Source: an uncultured Collinsella sp. (GTDB lineage Bacteria > Actinomycetota > Coriobacteriia > Coriobacteriales > Coriobacteriaceae). Taken from it: a stretch of DNA of 31,833 nucleotides. The stretch covers positions 1 through 31,833 of the forward strand of contig CAUAWV010000026.1 of the NCBI GenBank assembly GCA_958433005.1, read 5' to 3'. Below the pieces are notes generated by a model, which saw only the letters and a list, made by a program, of their open reading frames with translations, did no database searches and had not been told where the DNA came from. The translations under genes and the position numbers were made by a program. Positions within the stretch are counted from its first letter, which is position 1. Every line of letters begins with the position of its first letter. Shown piece after piece: positions 1 to 8,063 of the stretch.

Positions 1-3
1 GAC

Positions 4-29
4 GGAAAGCACATTAAGTGCTTTCCTTT
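4..29 (+). terminator. Possible terminator hairpin at left edge
   Basis: A perfect 9-bp stem (GGAAAGCAC / GTGCTTTCC) with loop ATTAA is followed only by TTTG on the plus strand. It could end transcription of a plus-strand gene lying left of the window, but the U-tract is short and the gene is not visible. Confidence 0.4.
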
Positions 30-169
30 GCGTGCGGAACTCGCGACAAACTTAACCGCCCCGCCCGGCAGGTGAGCTGCGGGAACTCGGTTGGTCCAAG
101 AAATATCGTGCGAACGGAATTCTGGCTGAATATTTGTCCGCACGGACGATCCGATAGACGGGCCGCGCT
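30..169. other. Intergenic, no recognised gene
   Basis: No convincing ORF or known RNA family was recognised here. A short imperfect hairpin (CCCGGCAG paired with CTGCGGG, about 62-81) is the only local structure seen. The stretch separates whatever lies left of the window from the inverted repeat at 170-265. Confidence 0.4.
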
Positions 170-265
170 ATCCCCTTCTTCTAAGTTGCGGTGAAATATG
201 GACTGATTTTAGGGTTGAAACATTTAAACAGTCCTTATTTCACCGCAAGTTAGAAGAAGGGGGAT
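170..265. repeat. Long near-perfect inverted repeat (MITE-like or large hairpin)
   Basis: Left arm 170-205 and right arm 229-265 are reverse complements over about 36 bases, with two mismatches and one extra G in the right arm, around a 23-base AT-rich centre (206-228). The arms begin ATCCCC and contain the internal motif TGCGGTGAAATA. No coding capacity and no clear target-site duplication was seen. It lies just beyond the fruA terminator, so it is not needed to end that transcript. It may be a small non-autonomous mobile element or a repeated structural element; copy number elsewhere in the genome would decide. Confidence 0.75.
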
Positions 266-302
266 GAAAAAAGGCGAGGGCTCGTGGGGAGTCCTCGCCT
301 TT
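265..302 (-). terminator. Rho-independent terminator of fruA
   Basis: Read on the minus strand, 36 bases after the fruA stop, AAGGCGAGG (301-293) pairs with CCTCGCCTT (279-271) and is followed by a run of T (complement of the A run ending at 267). This is a standard intrinsic terminator. Confidence 0.9.
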
Positions 303-337
303 GTTACAGGGGGCGATGTTATTCGCGTACTGTGGGA

Positions 338-2341
338 TTAGACCAGGCGGGCGTTGATCGTCTTGGCGATCTCGGCGGCGTCGGTGGAACCCTTGACGGT
401 GCCACGGAAGTCCTCGTCCATGAGCGCCTCGGCGACCTTGGACAGGATCTTGAGGTGCGTGGTGCCAGCCTGTGCACCGGGGATGAGCAGGGCGATAGCC
501 ACGTTGACGGGAGCGCCGTCCATGGTGTCCCAACCGGTCACGCCGGATTCGTCCTTAACGACGATGACGGCGGCCTCGGTAATGGCGTCGGACTTGGCAT
601 GCGGGATGGCGAAGCCCTCCATCATGCCCGTGGTGCCCTCGGCCTCGCGGGCAAGGAAGGCGTTCATCACGGCGTCGGCGTCGCTTGCGATACCGGCCTT
701 GACGGCCTGGTTGGAAACGAAGCTCAGAGCCTCGTCACGAGAAGCGAAGTCCTCGGCGACAAAGACATTCTCGACCTTCACGAAGTCGACAGCCTCGGCC
801 TTGGGGGCCTCGACGGCAGCGGCCTTGGGGGCCTCAACGGGCTTGGCTGCAGGAGCGGCCTTCTGGTTCTTCTCAAAGTCGTACTTCTTGAAGGCCACGA
901 ACAGGATGCCACCGACCACAGCGCCGATGAGGATAGCGAGGACCCAAAGCGGACCGTTCTCGACAACGGGCAGGACCAGGAAGCCACCGTGAGGCGCCGG
1001 ATCGTGAACGTTGAACATAATGGTCAGGATCGAAGCGATAGAGGAACCGAGCATCATGATGGGCATGACGGGCCAGATGTTCTTGGTCATGAACGGAATG
1101 GCGCCCTCGGTGATGTGGGTGCAACCAAGGATGAGGTTGACGACACCGGCGTCGTGATCCTCCTGGCTGAAGTACTTCTTGCCGACAACGACGGCGAAGG
1201 TAGTGATCAGCGGCGGAACGATGCAGGCGGCGGAGACGGCAGCCATGAAGTTAGTGCCGAAGTTGTAGGTATCGGTGCCAACGCCGGCAGCCAGTGCCTC
1301 GGTGAGCATAGCAGTACCAGTGACGTAAGCAGCCTTGTTGACCGGGCCACCCATGTCAAAGGCGCACATGCAGCCGATGGCAAGACCCAGGACAACGGCG
1401 CCAGAGGCGGACAGGCCCTTGAGGAAGTCCATCATGGCGGTGTTGATGGCAGCCATGGGGCCGGAAATGCCGAGCATGACCAGGCCGACGATAGCCGTCG
1501 AGAACAGCGGGTACAGGAAGATGGCCTTGAGGCCGTCCAGGTTCTTGGGCAGACCGGCAAAGACCTTCTCGAGCAGCAGGATGACATAGCCAGCGAGGAA
1601 GCCGCCGACGATGCCGCCCAGGAAGCCGAAGCCCACGCCGGCGCCACCGGCGTCGATCATGCCGGTCTCGGCGTTAACAGGCAGGCCCTGAATGGCGATC
1701 ATACCGGCAACAAAACCAGGGACGAGCGCCGGGCGCTTACCGATGGACTCGGCGATGTAGGCGGAAAGCACCGGAACCATGAGGTTCATGGCGATGCCGC
1801 CGATGATCTTGAGCATCGCAGCAAAGCTGTTGTAGTCAGACGCCGTCGAATCGAAGGACGTAATGCCCCACAGGAACGAGACGGCGGTCAGGACACCACC
1901 GGCAACGACGAAGACCAGCATATGGCTGACGCCGTTCATAAGGTGCTTGTAGATGACGTGACCGATGGACTCCTTCTCCTCGGCCTCGTCCTCGACATCG
2001 GCAGCGGCTGCAACCGTGTTGTCGCCCTTGGCGGCGAGCGCGCGGTCAATCAGCTTACCGGCGGCCTCAACGGACAGGGCCTTGGAAACACCAACGGAAA
2101 CCATGGGCTTGCCGGCGAAACGCTCAGCCTGGACATCCTTATCGGCTGCGACGACGACGGCCTTGGCACCAGCGATCTCACTCTTGGTGAGCTCGTTCTC
2201 GACACCGACCTGGCCATGAGTCTCGACCTTAATGGTCAGACCGCGCTCGGCAGCTGCCTTCTCCAGCGCCTCCTTCGCCATGAAGGTGTGCGCGATGCCG
2301 GTCGGGCAACCGGTGGCGGCGATGATGTCAAACTTAGCCAT
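338..2341 (-). CDS. fruA: PTS fructose-type permease, EIIB-EIIC-EIIA fusion
   Basis: This membrane permease of the phosphoenolpyruvate phosphotransferase system takes up and phosphorylates a sugar, most likely fructose. The 667-residue protein has the domain order IIB, IIC, IIA. The IIB phospho-cysteine is C12 in ATGCPTGIAHTF. The IIC part has about eight to ten hydrophobic segments and the fructose-class signatures GGPVNKAAYV and DPAPHGG. The IIA domain follows an Ala/Pro/Glu-rich linker and has the phospho-His H581 in FAIPHAKS. The start at 2341 is chosen because the family begins MAKFDIIAATG and a GGAGG site lies six bases upstream; an ORF extension to 2413 has no such support. The gene is divergent from an RpiR-type regulator that probably controls it. 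No fruK lies beside it, so the 1-phosphofructokinase step must be encoded elsewhere. Mannose- or 2-O-glycerate-type specificity cannot be excluded from sequence alone. Confidence 0.93.
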   Translation of the reverse strand: MAKFDIIAATGCPTGIAHTFMAKEALEKAAAERGLTIKVETHGQVGVENELTKSEIAGAKAVVVAADKDVQAERFAGKPMVSVGVSKALSVEAAGKLIDRALAAKGDNTVAAAADVEDEAEEKESIGHVIYKHLMNGVSHMLVFVVAGGVLTAVSFLWGITSFDSTASDYNSFAAMLKIIGGIAMNLMVPVLSAYIAESIGKRPALVPGFVAGMIAIQGLPVNAETGMIDAGGAGVGFGFLGGIVGGFLAGYVILLLEKVFAGLPKNLDGLKAIFLYPLFSTAIVGLVMLGISGPMAAINTAMMDFLKGLSASGAVVLGLAIGCMCAFDMGGPVNKAAYVTGTAMLTEALAAGVGTDTYNFGTNFMAAVSAACIVPPLITTFAVVVGKKYFSQEDHDAGVVNLILGCTHITEGAIPFMTKNIWPVMPIMMLGSSIASILTIMFNVHDPAPHGGFLVLPVVENGPLWVLAILIGAVVGGILFVAFKKYDFEKNQKAAPAAKPVEAPKAAAVEAPKAEAVDFVKVENVFVAEDFASRDEALSFVSNQAVKAGIASDADAVMNAFLAREAEGTTGMMEGFAIPHAKSDAITEAAVIVVKDESGVTGWDTMDGAPVNVAIALLIPGAQAGTTHLKILSKVAEALMDEDFRGTVKGSTDAAEIAKTINARLV

Positions 2342-2468
2342 GTGTCCCTCCTTTTTAAGTTTTGCGCCCGCAGGCGCTCCCCTACACGCGCGTCCTTGCG
2401 CGCTTTTCCACAACTGAAAGATACCAACCTACCGTCCGCGTGAGAAGAGACACGGCGCAATTCTCCGG

Positions 2469-2497
2469 TGAAAGGTTCTTTCATAACCGTAAACGGT
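2469..2497. promoter_or_regulatory. Candidate operator palindromes between fruA and the RpiR regulator
   Basis: Two adjacent inverted repeats lie in the divergent intergenic region: TGAAAG-GTT-CTTTCA at 2469-2483 and ACCGT-AA-ACGGT at 2486-2497. A further TGAAAG half-site follows at 2501. TGAAA/TTTCA palindromes are plausible sites for RpiR-family dimers, so these could be where the neighbouring regulator binds. This assignment is an inference from position and symmetry. Confidence 0.45.
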
Positions 2498-2559
2498 AGG
2501 TGAAAGTTTACCATCAACACTTGAAACGGCAAGGTGTATCTTGTAATTGAAAATCCCCC

Positions 2560-2565
2560 TATACT
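2560..2565 (+). promoter_or_regulatory. Probable -10 box of the RpiR-type regulator gene
   Basis: TATACT lies about 49 bases before the chosen start codon. No good -35 box is seen at standard spacing (TATCTT at 17 bases is poor), so expression may be weak or activator-dependent. Confidence 0.4.
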
Positions 2566-2613
2566 ATGACATTACAAAACGAGTCCGATTATCATGCCAA
2601 CCAGGAGCCATCC

Positions 2614-3471
2614 ATGACCGATAGTAGCAAGAGCGCACTTTCCCTCATTAGTACCCATCAGGGATACAGCGAGTCAGAGCAGCGCATTGTCGACTATATA
2701 TTGGAGCACCAGTCCGAGGCGCCACGCCTCACGGCAGCTCAGCTCTCGCGCGCCGCCGCCACGTCCGAGGCGACCGTTTCGCGCTTCTGCCGCAAGCTTG
2801 GCTTTGGCAGCTTCCGCAGCTTTCAGTTTTCCCTGGCGAGGGATTTGGAAAGCCAGCGCAACGAGGGCCTGACTGACGAAGTCTCACTCGACAACATGGA
2901 GCAGAGCCTTAAGAACATCCTGGCTGCCAAGGTGAGCGAGCTTAATGCGACCATCGACGGGATCGACCACGATACGCTGGCGGCTGTTGTACATGCCCTT
3001 AAGCATGCAGGGGTTATTGAGTTTGCGGCTGTGGGCAATACGAACGCGGTCGCGCTCGATGCGACATTTAAGTTTTCGCAGCTGGGCCTTCGCTGCATGG
3101 CGAGCACCATCAGCGAGACCTCGATCGGGTTTGCGCTCACACTACGCCCCGGCGACGTCATCGTGCTCATCTCAAACTCCGGCAAATCGCGCCGACTGAA
3201 TCGCATGGCAAAAGCTGCTCGCGACTGCGGTGCAACCGTAGTCGTCATCAGCAGCGACAGCAAATCCCCGCTCGCACGCCTGGCAGACTATACTTTTAAT
3301 ACCGTCAACCACGAGGCGTTGCTGACGACGGGCGACTTTGCGTTCTCCAAGATCAGCGCCACGATGATCATCGAAGTTATCTACAACTTCCTGCTGCCCG
3401 AGATTGAAGACGCTCGCGAACATATCAGCTACTACGAGGAGCTCATCCAGCCGGACAAGGTCGTTGAGTAA
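2614..3471 (+). CDS. RpiR/MurR-family transcriptional regulator with SIS domain
   Basis: This 285-residue protein fits the RpiR family: an N-terminal HTH domain (residues about 1-77, with the recognition region around SEATVSRFCRKLGFGSFRSF at 51-70) and a C-terminal SIS sugar-phosphate-binding domain (about 120-260, with ISNSGKS at 187-193). Such proteins sense phosphosugars and repress or activate sugar-use genes. The start at 2614 has AGGAG at 2603-2607; an in-frame ATG at 2566 lacks a binding site. It is divergent from the fructose-type PTS gene, so fructose 1-phosphate or a related ester is the likely effector. The effector is inferred from context only. Confidence 0.9.
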   Translation: MTDSSKSALSLISTHQGYSESEQRIVDYILEHQSEAPRLTAAQLSRAAATSEATVSRFCRKLGFGSFRSFQFSLARDLESQRNEGLTDEVSLDNMEQSLKNILAAKVSELNATIDGIDHDTLAAVVHALKHAGVIEFAAVGNTNAVALDATFKFSQLGLRCMASTISETSIGFALTLRPGDVIVLISNSGKSRRLNRMAKAARDCGATVVVISSDSKSPLARLADYTFNTVNHEALLTTGDFAFSKISATMIIEVIYNFLLPEIEDAREHISYYEELIQPDKVVE

Positions 3472-3479
3472 AACGCGTA

Positions 3480-3512
3480 GTGGGACAAAAATTTCAGTCT
3501 ATTTTGTCCCAC
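3480..3512. repeat. 11-bp palindrome between convergent rpiR-type gene and recN
   Basis: GTGGGACAAAA (3480-3490) and TTTTGTCCCAC (3502-3512) pair perfectly around an 11-base loop. It sits in the 59 bases between the convergent stop codons and probably serves as a bidirectional transcription stop, although neither side has a clean U-tract after the stem. Confidence 0.6.
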
Positions 3513-3530
3513 CAACACCGCTGATACGAC

Positions 3531-5159
3531 CTAGCCTCGAACTTCTTCGAGCATCTGCTTTGCGTGGGCCAAGCTTGCCTCGGACTGATCGCCGCTGAGC
3601 ATGCGGGCGATCTCGGCGGTACGCGCTTCGCCAGTTACCTCGTCCAAATGCGTCTGGGGAACATCGCCCGGTTCCTTGCTGACGACATAATGCTTGTCAG
3701 CCATGACGGCGACTTGCGCCAAGTGGGTTACGACAATCACCTGATGCGTAGCGGCGAGATCTGCCAGCACGCCCGCGAGTGCACGCGCCGTGGAGCCACC
3801 GACACCAGCATCGACCTCGTCAAATACCAGAGTGTCGACACCATCAGCATTACCCAAGACCACCTTGCTCGCCAACATGACGCGGCTAAGCTCGCCGCCC
3901 GACGCAATTCGGCGCAGGGGACGCGGCGTCAAGCCGGCACCGCTGCGATACAAAAGCTCATAGCTCGAAGGACCCGCCGGCGTCCACTCGGCGCGCGGAA
4001 GATCACGCGACTCCCAAACGAGCTCGGCGCCGCCCATCTCCAAGCGTGCCATCTGACGACCAACCTCGTGGCAGAAGCGCGGGGCCGCCGTATTGCGAGC
4101 GCGCTTAAGCGCCTTGGCAGCGGCAAACAACTCGCGCTCAGCAGCACCAAGTGATTCGCGCGCCTTTTTGATCTGTTCATCGCCATCATCGACCAGGGAC
4201 AGCAGCTCTTGCGAGCGATCGCGCATGGCAAAAACATCGTCCATGGTGGGACCCCACTGACGCAACAGGCCCTTGAGGTCGGAATACCGCTCACGCATGC
4301 GAGCGAGCTCGCGCGGGTCGAAGGCGACGCCATCGCGATAAGCACGCAGCTCGTTGGCGCAATCCTCGAGTAAGATGCAGGCATTCGAAAGTGCGTCGGC
4401 GATGTCACCCAGTTTGCGATCGACGGTAGCCATGCGCGACAGTTCTGCCACGGCGCCGTTCACGGCATCGAGCGCTCCCCCTTCGGAAGTAAGCGATGCA
4501 TGGGCATCGTTGGTCGTCGCCACCAGCACCTCGGCATGCTCGGAGCGCGGCAGCAGCTCCTCGAGCTCCTCATACTCACCCGGCTTGGGGTCGACCTCGG
4601 CGATACGCTCCAGGGCGAAGCGCGCCTCCTCGACGCGACTCCCCTGCGCGCGTGAGGCTTCCTCCACACGGCGAAGCTCCTTGGCGGCGTCACGCGAAGC
4701 CTTGAAGCAGGCACGGTAACGGTCGAGTGCCTCGAGCGCAGAGCGACCAGCCCAGGCATCGACCATGGCAACGTGATGCGCCGGATCGAGGAGGCGCTGG
4801 TGCTCGTGCTGACCGCAAAGATCCATCATCACGCCGACACGCTCCGAAAGCTCACGCACGCTGGCGATGCGGCCGTCAATTTTTACGCGGCTGCGGCCCT
4901 CGGCAGAAAGGCTACGCTGTACGGTGAACCCCTCCGTGTCGTGCGGACCGTCGAACAGGCGCGCCTCGACGCTCGCCAGCGCCTCGCCCTCGCGCACCGT
5001 CGACGAATCCGCGCGCTCGCCCAAAATAAGCTTGAGGGCCGAGAGCAGCGCGGTCTTGCCGGCGCCGGTCTCGCCGGTCAAAACCGTTAGGCCCGCACTC
5101 GGAACCAACGTCGCCTCGCGAATGAGCGCGATGTTGGAAACCTGCAGCTCATCGATCAT
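3531..5159 (-). CDS. recN: DNA repair ATPase RecN
   Basis: RecN is an SMC-like cytoplasmic ATPase that acts early at DNA double-strand breaks in RecA-dependent repair. The 542 residues are close to the family norm. The Walker A motif GETGAGKT is at 29-36, the ABC signature SGGELSR begins at 420, and Walker B LVFDEVDAGVGG is around 444-455. The middle is Glu/Ala/Arg-rich, consistent with the coiled coil. The start at 5159 (MIDELQVSNIALI) matches the family and has GGAG seven bases upstream. It overlaps the nadK stop by 11 bases, which suggests translational coupling. It is the last gene of the efp-to-recN run. Confidence 0.96.
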   Translation of the reverse strand: MIDELQVSNIALIREATLVPSAGLTVLTGETGAGKTALLSALKLILGERADSSTVREGEALASVEARLFDGPHDTEGFTVQRSLSAEGRSRVKIDGRIASVRELSERVGVMMDLCGQHEHQRLLDPAHHVAMVDAWAGRSALEALDRYRACFKASRDAAKELRRVEEASRAQGSRVEEARFALERIAEVDPKPGEYEELEELLPRSEHAEVLVATTNDAHASLTSEGGALDAVNGAVAELSRMATVDRKLGDIADALSNACILLEDCANELRAYRDGVAFDPRELARMRERYSDLKGLLRQWGPTMDDVFAMRDRSQELLSLVDDGDEQIKKARESLGAAERELFAAAKALKRARNTAAPRFCHEVGRQMARLEMGGAELVWESRDLPRAEWTPAGPSSYELLYRSGAGLTPRPLRRIASGGELSRVMLASKVVLGNADGVDTLVFDEVDAGVGGSTARALAGVLADLAATHQVIVVTHLAQVAVMADKHYVVSKEPGDVPQTHLDEVTGEARTAEIARMLSGDQSEASLAHAKQMLEEVRG

Positions 5160-6009
5160 GGCGCACTCCATAGAACACGCGGCTCACCGAGTTATAGAAG
5201 CTCTCGGGACCGTAATCAAGCAGCAGCACGTCGCCGGGACCACGGCGCACGGCCACGCTCTCAACCGTGCCATCGCAGGTAATAAACTGTCCGTCGATGG
5301 CAATCGCCGGCACGCTCGGGCGATCATCGGACATAAAGATCTCGACGACATCACTCGGCGAGGTCAAAAAAGCGCGAGCCTGAATGGTATGCGGGGCGAT
5401 GGGCACACAGACCATACCCGTGTAATCGGGGCTGACAATGGGACCGCCGGCGGAAAGCGCGTAGCCGGTGGAGCCGGTCGCCGTCGAAACGACGACACCG
5501 TCGCCGCGAAGGCGGTCGATATGATGGCCGGACACCGTGATGTCAAACTCAACCATATCGGACAGGGGGCCGCGCGTAAGTGCCATATCGTTGAGGGCAA
5601 ACGTGCGCACGACATCCTTCGTGCCGTCTTCGCGCACGGACACGATATCCGCGGCGATGGTGGCGCGGCGGCTCACGTGCAGCTCGCCGGACAGGGCGTC
5701 GCTCACGACCTGCAGAATGTCGCGCTCCTCGGGACTCGCGGCCGTCAAAAAGCCCAAATGACCATAGGAAAGACCCAAAATGGGAATCTCGCGATAGTTG
5801 AGGATGCGGGCAGCGCGCAGCAGCGTTCCGTCGCCGCCGAGCGTAATGACCAGGTCGGCATCGTCAACATCGGGCGCGCTTTGGATCTTGGAGCGCTGAT
5901 CGGCAGCCCATGCCACCTCATAACCCTGGCGCGAAAGCCAAAGCTCGAGCATCAGGCCGCTCTCGACCGCCTCTTGCTTGTAGTAATTGGGAACCAGAAA
6001 GACCTTCAT
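5149..6009 (-). CDS. nadK: NAD kinase
   Basis: This enzyme phosphorylates NAD to NADP in the cytoplasm. The 286-residue protein carries the family motifs GGDGTLL at 58-64, the ND pair at 140-141, and the glycine-rich TGSTGYALSAGGP at 178-190. Its ATG overlaps the tlyA stop in an ATGA junction, and its end overlaps recN. The order tlyA-nadK-recN is also found in mycobacteria, whereas Firmicutes typically have argR between tlyA and recN. No regulatory domain is attached. Confidence 0.96.
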   Translation of the reverse strand: MKVFLVPNYYKQEAVESGLMLELWLSRQGYEVAWAADQRSKIQSAPDVDDADLVITLGGDGTLLRAARILNYREIPILGLSYGHLGFLTAASPEERDILQVVSDALSGELHVSRRATIAADIVSVREDGTKDVVRTFALNDMALTRGPLSDMVEFDITVSGHHIDRLRGDGVVVSTATGSTGYALSAGGPIVSPDYTGMVCVPIAPHTIQARAFLTSPSDVVEIFMSDDRPSVPAIAIDGQFITCDGTVESVAVRRGPGDVLLLDYGPESFYNSVSRVFYGVRHDR

Positions 6010-6818
6010 AGCATTGCAGCTTTCTCGCTCAAAACCGATAACTGGGATTGCAGCTCATCTTCGGCACGCTCCCCGGGGGCAAACCTTGTGCCGTAAAGGA
6101 AAAACTCAACGTTGCCCTTAGCGCCATGGATGGGCGACACGCACACGTCAAGCGGGAACAGGCCCTTGGCGGCAAAAAGCTCAATCGCCGCCACGAGCGT
6201 ATCGCGGCGGACGGCGGAGTCGGTCACGATACCGCCGTCGCCCACCAGCGCAGCCGGCGCCTCAAACTGGGGCTTTACGAGCGTGCAGACCGAACCCGAA
6301 GGCTTCAGGCACGCCAGCACGGCGTCGATGATATTCGCGATGCTGGTAAACGAGACATCACATACAGCCAGGTCGATGGCACCGGCATAGCCAAGCTCAG
6401 GCAGCTGCGTCACGTTTGTGCGCTCATGCAGCGTCACGCGATCGTCCTGACGCAACGACCAATCAAACTGGGCGCGACCCACGTCCACCGAAACAACGGT
6501 CGCAGCTCCGCGCTTGAGCAGGCAATCGGTAAAGCCGCCGGTAGAGCAGCCTACGTCCAGGCAGGCAAGGCCCGTCGGGTCGATACAAAACGCATCGAGC
6601 GCACCCTCGAGCTTAAGGCCGCCGCGCCCAACGTACGGAATGCGCCCCTTCACGTGCAGAGGCAAGCCCGGGGTCACCTTAAGGCCAGGCGAAGTCAAAC
6701 GCTCGCCGCCGCTAGAGACCAAGCCGGCCATAAGAGTGCGAAGGGCATCCGCGCGATCGGCGCAGATGCCCTGTGAAATCAGTTCGTCATCGAGACGCAC
6801 GCGTTTCATGAATGCCAT
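6006..6818 (-). CDS. tlyA: TlyA-family 16S/23S rRNA 2'-O-methyltransferase
   Basis: TlyA methylates ribose 2'-OH positions on rRNA; in mycobacteria this sensitises ribosomes to capreomycin. The 270-residue protein has an N-terminal S4 RNA-binding domain (RVRLDDELISQG and following, about 6-60), the conserved YVGRGGLKLEGAL at 62-74, and the FtsJ-type SAM site DVGCSTGGFTDCLL at 88-101. The start is uncertain: ATG at 6818 or 6809 (MKRVRLDDEL, which fits the family better). Neither has a strong binding site, and longer extensions run into xseB. Older annotation as a haemolysin is less likely than the methyltransferase role. Confidence 0.92.
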   Translation of the reverse strand: MAFMKRVRLDDELISQGICADRADALRTLMAGLVSSGGERLTSPGLKVTPGLPLHVKGRIPYVGRGGLKLEGALDAFCIDPTGLACLDVGCSTGGFTDCLLKRGAATVVSVDVGRAQFDWSLRQDDRVTLHERTNVTQLPELGYAGAIDLAVCDVSFTSIANIIDAVLACLKPSGSVCTLVKPQFEAPAALVGDGGIVTDSAVRRDTLVAAIELFAAKGLFPLDVCVSPIHGAKGNVEFFLYGTRFAPGERAEDELQSQLSVLSEKAAML

Positions 6819-6843
6819 CAACCATTCGTATCCGGAGATGCGG

Positions 6844-7083
6844 CTAGCTATCCTGGGATTCGTTTGCCGCATCCTCATCGTATTCCTGCTCGAGCTTATC
6901 GGCCTCACGCGGCGTCAGCTCAAACTTGTCGACCATATCGACCGCGCGGGAGCCCAGCTCAATCGCTTCGTCAAACAGATCGAGTGAACGCTCCAAGGAC
7001 GTATCCTTGGAGCGAACGGTAGCGATGATCTGGTCCAGACGGTCCGAGATCTCGTCAAAGTTGCGGACAGAACCCTCTGGCAT
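6844..7083 (-). CDS. xseB: Exodeoxyribonuclease VII small subunit
   Basis: The 79-residue protein matches XseB, which coats the large subunit XseA to form exonuclease VII, a single-strand DNA exonuclease. The signature is NFDEISDRLDQIIATV followed by LERSLDLFDEAIELG, with a short acidic tail. It begins two bases after the nusB stop, and its GAGGAG binding site lies inside the end of nusB. The partner xseA is not in the window. Confidence 0.93.
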   Translation of the reverse strand: MPEGSVRNFDEISDRLDQIIATVRSKDTSLERSLDLFDEAIELGSRAVDMVDKFELTPREADKLEQEYDEDAANESQDS

Positions 7084-7085
7084 GG

Positions 7086-7673
7086 CTACTCCTCGACGGA
7101 GTCGGCCTCGACGGCCTCAGCAGCGTCCACATCCTCGGCAAGTACACCGGCGGTAGCCTGAGCGGCAGCGACCTTGGCGGCCGACTCGGCAGCCTGCGCC
7201 TCCTCGCGAGCACGATCCTCGGCCAGCAGCTCCTGGTACAGGTCCTCACCCGGCAGCTCCTCGCTGCGCGCGATCTTGCCCAGCACGCCGTTGACGAACG
7301 ACGCGGACTGGTCGGTGCCATAGGCCTTGGCAAGTTCGACGGCCTCGTTGATCACGATAGCGTCCGAGACCTCCTCGTCGGTAAGGAAGCGCATCTCGTA
7401 GACGGCGATACGCAACAGATTGCGATCGGCGCCGGGCATGCGCATAAGATCCCAGTTCTTGGCGACGGCGCGCAGGGCACAGTCGATGCGATCGATATGC
7501 TCGTAGGCACCGCGGCACAGCTCCAGCGCATAGGGGTCGAGGGGGCCCTTCGAGATCAGGAAATCGCCCTCGAGGACGCGCTCGAGCGGGCTGTCCGTGG
7601 CCTCGGCCTGAAACAGCAGCTGCAGCGCCTGACTGCGGGCAAGCGTACGCCCGCGATAAACCTTAAGGCTCAA
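7086..7673 (-). CDS. nusB: Transcription antitermination protein NusB with acidic tail
   Basis: NusB binds boxA RNA with NusE (S10) to support rRNA antitermination. The NusB fold covers residues about 1-138 (RTLARSQALQLLFQ near the start; DAIVINEAVELAKAYG and SASFVNGVLGKIA later). The start is TTG at 7673, supported by AAGGAG five bases upstream and no better ATG. At 195 residues it is about 50 longer than usual; the extra C-terminus is Ala/Glu/Asp-rich and probably disordered. It follows asp23 by three bases. Confidence 0.93.
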   Translation of the reverse strand: MSLKVYRGRTLARSQALQLLFQAEATDSPLERVLEGDFLISKGPLDPYALELCRGAYEHIDRIDCALRAVAKNWDLMRMPGADRNLLRIAVYEMRFLTDEEVSDAIVINEAVELAKAYGTDQSASFVNGVLGKIARSEELPGEDLYQELLAEDRAREEAQAAESAAKVAAAQATAGVLAEDVDAAEAVEADSVEE

Positions 7674-7676
7674 AGG

Positions 7677-8039
7677 TTACTCCTTGGGGAAAACGAGGCC
7701 GTCGATGCAAACGTCAACGCGCTCGACCTCAACGCCCACCTGGGCATCGATGGCAGCGACCACGGCAGCGCGAACGGCCTCGGCGAGTTTCTTGAACGGA
7801 TAGCCAAAGAACACCACGACACGCACGGTGAGTGCGAGCTTGTCGCCGACGACCTCGGCCTCGACCGCCGGCTCGGAAGCCGGGGCCTTGGACGAGAGCA
7901 TCATGGAGACAAGGTTGGTGGCAAGGTCCTTGACGCCAACGGAGGCGATGCCCTCGACATCCGACACGGCGCGCGAGACGATGGCGGTCAGAACATCGGG
8001 TGAAATGCCGATGCCGTCAATCTTGATTTCCTGGGGCAT
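7677..8039 (-). CDS. Asp23/Gls24-family envelope stress protein
   Basis: This 120-residue protein belongs to the Asp23/Gls24 family (the YqhY-like type found next to nusB in many Gram-positives). These small proteins associate with the membrane or with lipid metabolism and are linked to alkaline or envelope stress. Family features are ISPDVLTAIVSRAVSDVEGI near the N-terminus and VRVVVFFGYPFKKLAEAVR in the second half. AGGAGG precedes the ATG. The exact molecular role is not established. Confidence 0.88.
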   Translation of the reverse strand: MPQEIKIDGIGISPDVLTAIVSRAVSDVEGIASVGVKDLATNLVSMMLSSKAPASEPAVEAEVVGDKLALTVRVVVFFGYPFKKLAEAVRAAVVAAIDAQVGVEVERVDVCIDGLVFPKE

Positions 8040-8063
8040 GAGTCCTCCTAGAAGAGTTGGTTG

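Noticed and set aside
284..2443. 719-codon plus-strand ORF opposite fruA
   Set aside because: It is the mirror frame of a high-GC coding sequence. The translation is rich in Asp/Gly/His with no family motif, and fruA on the other strand is unambiguous.
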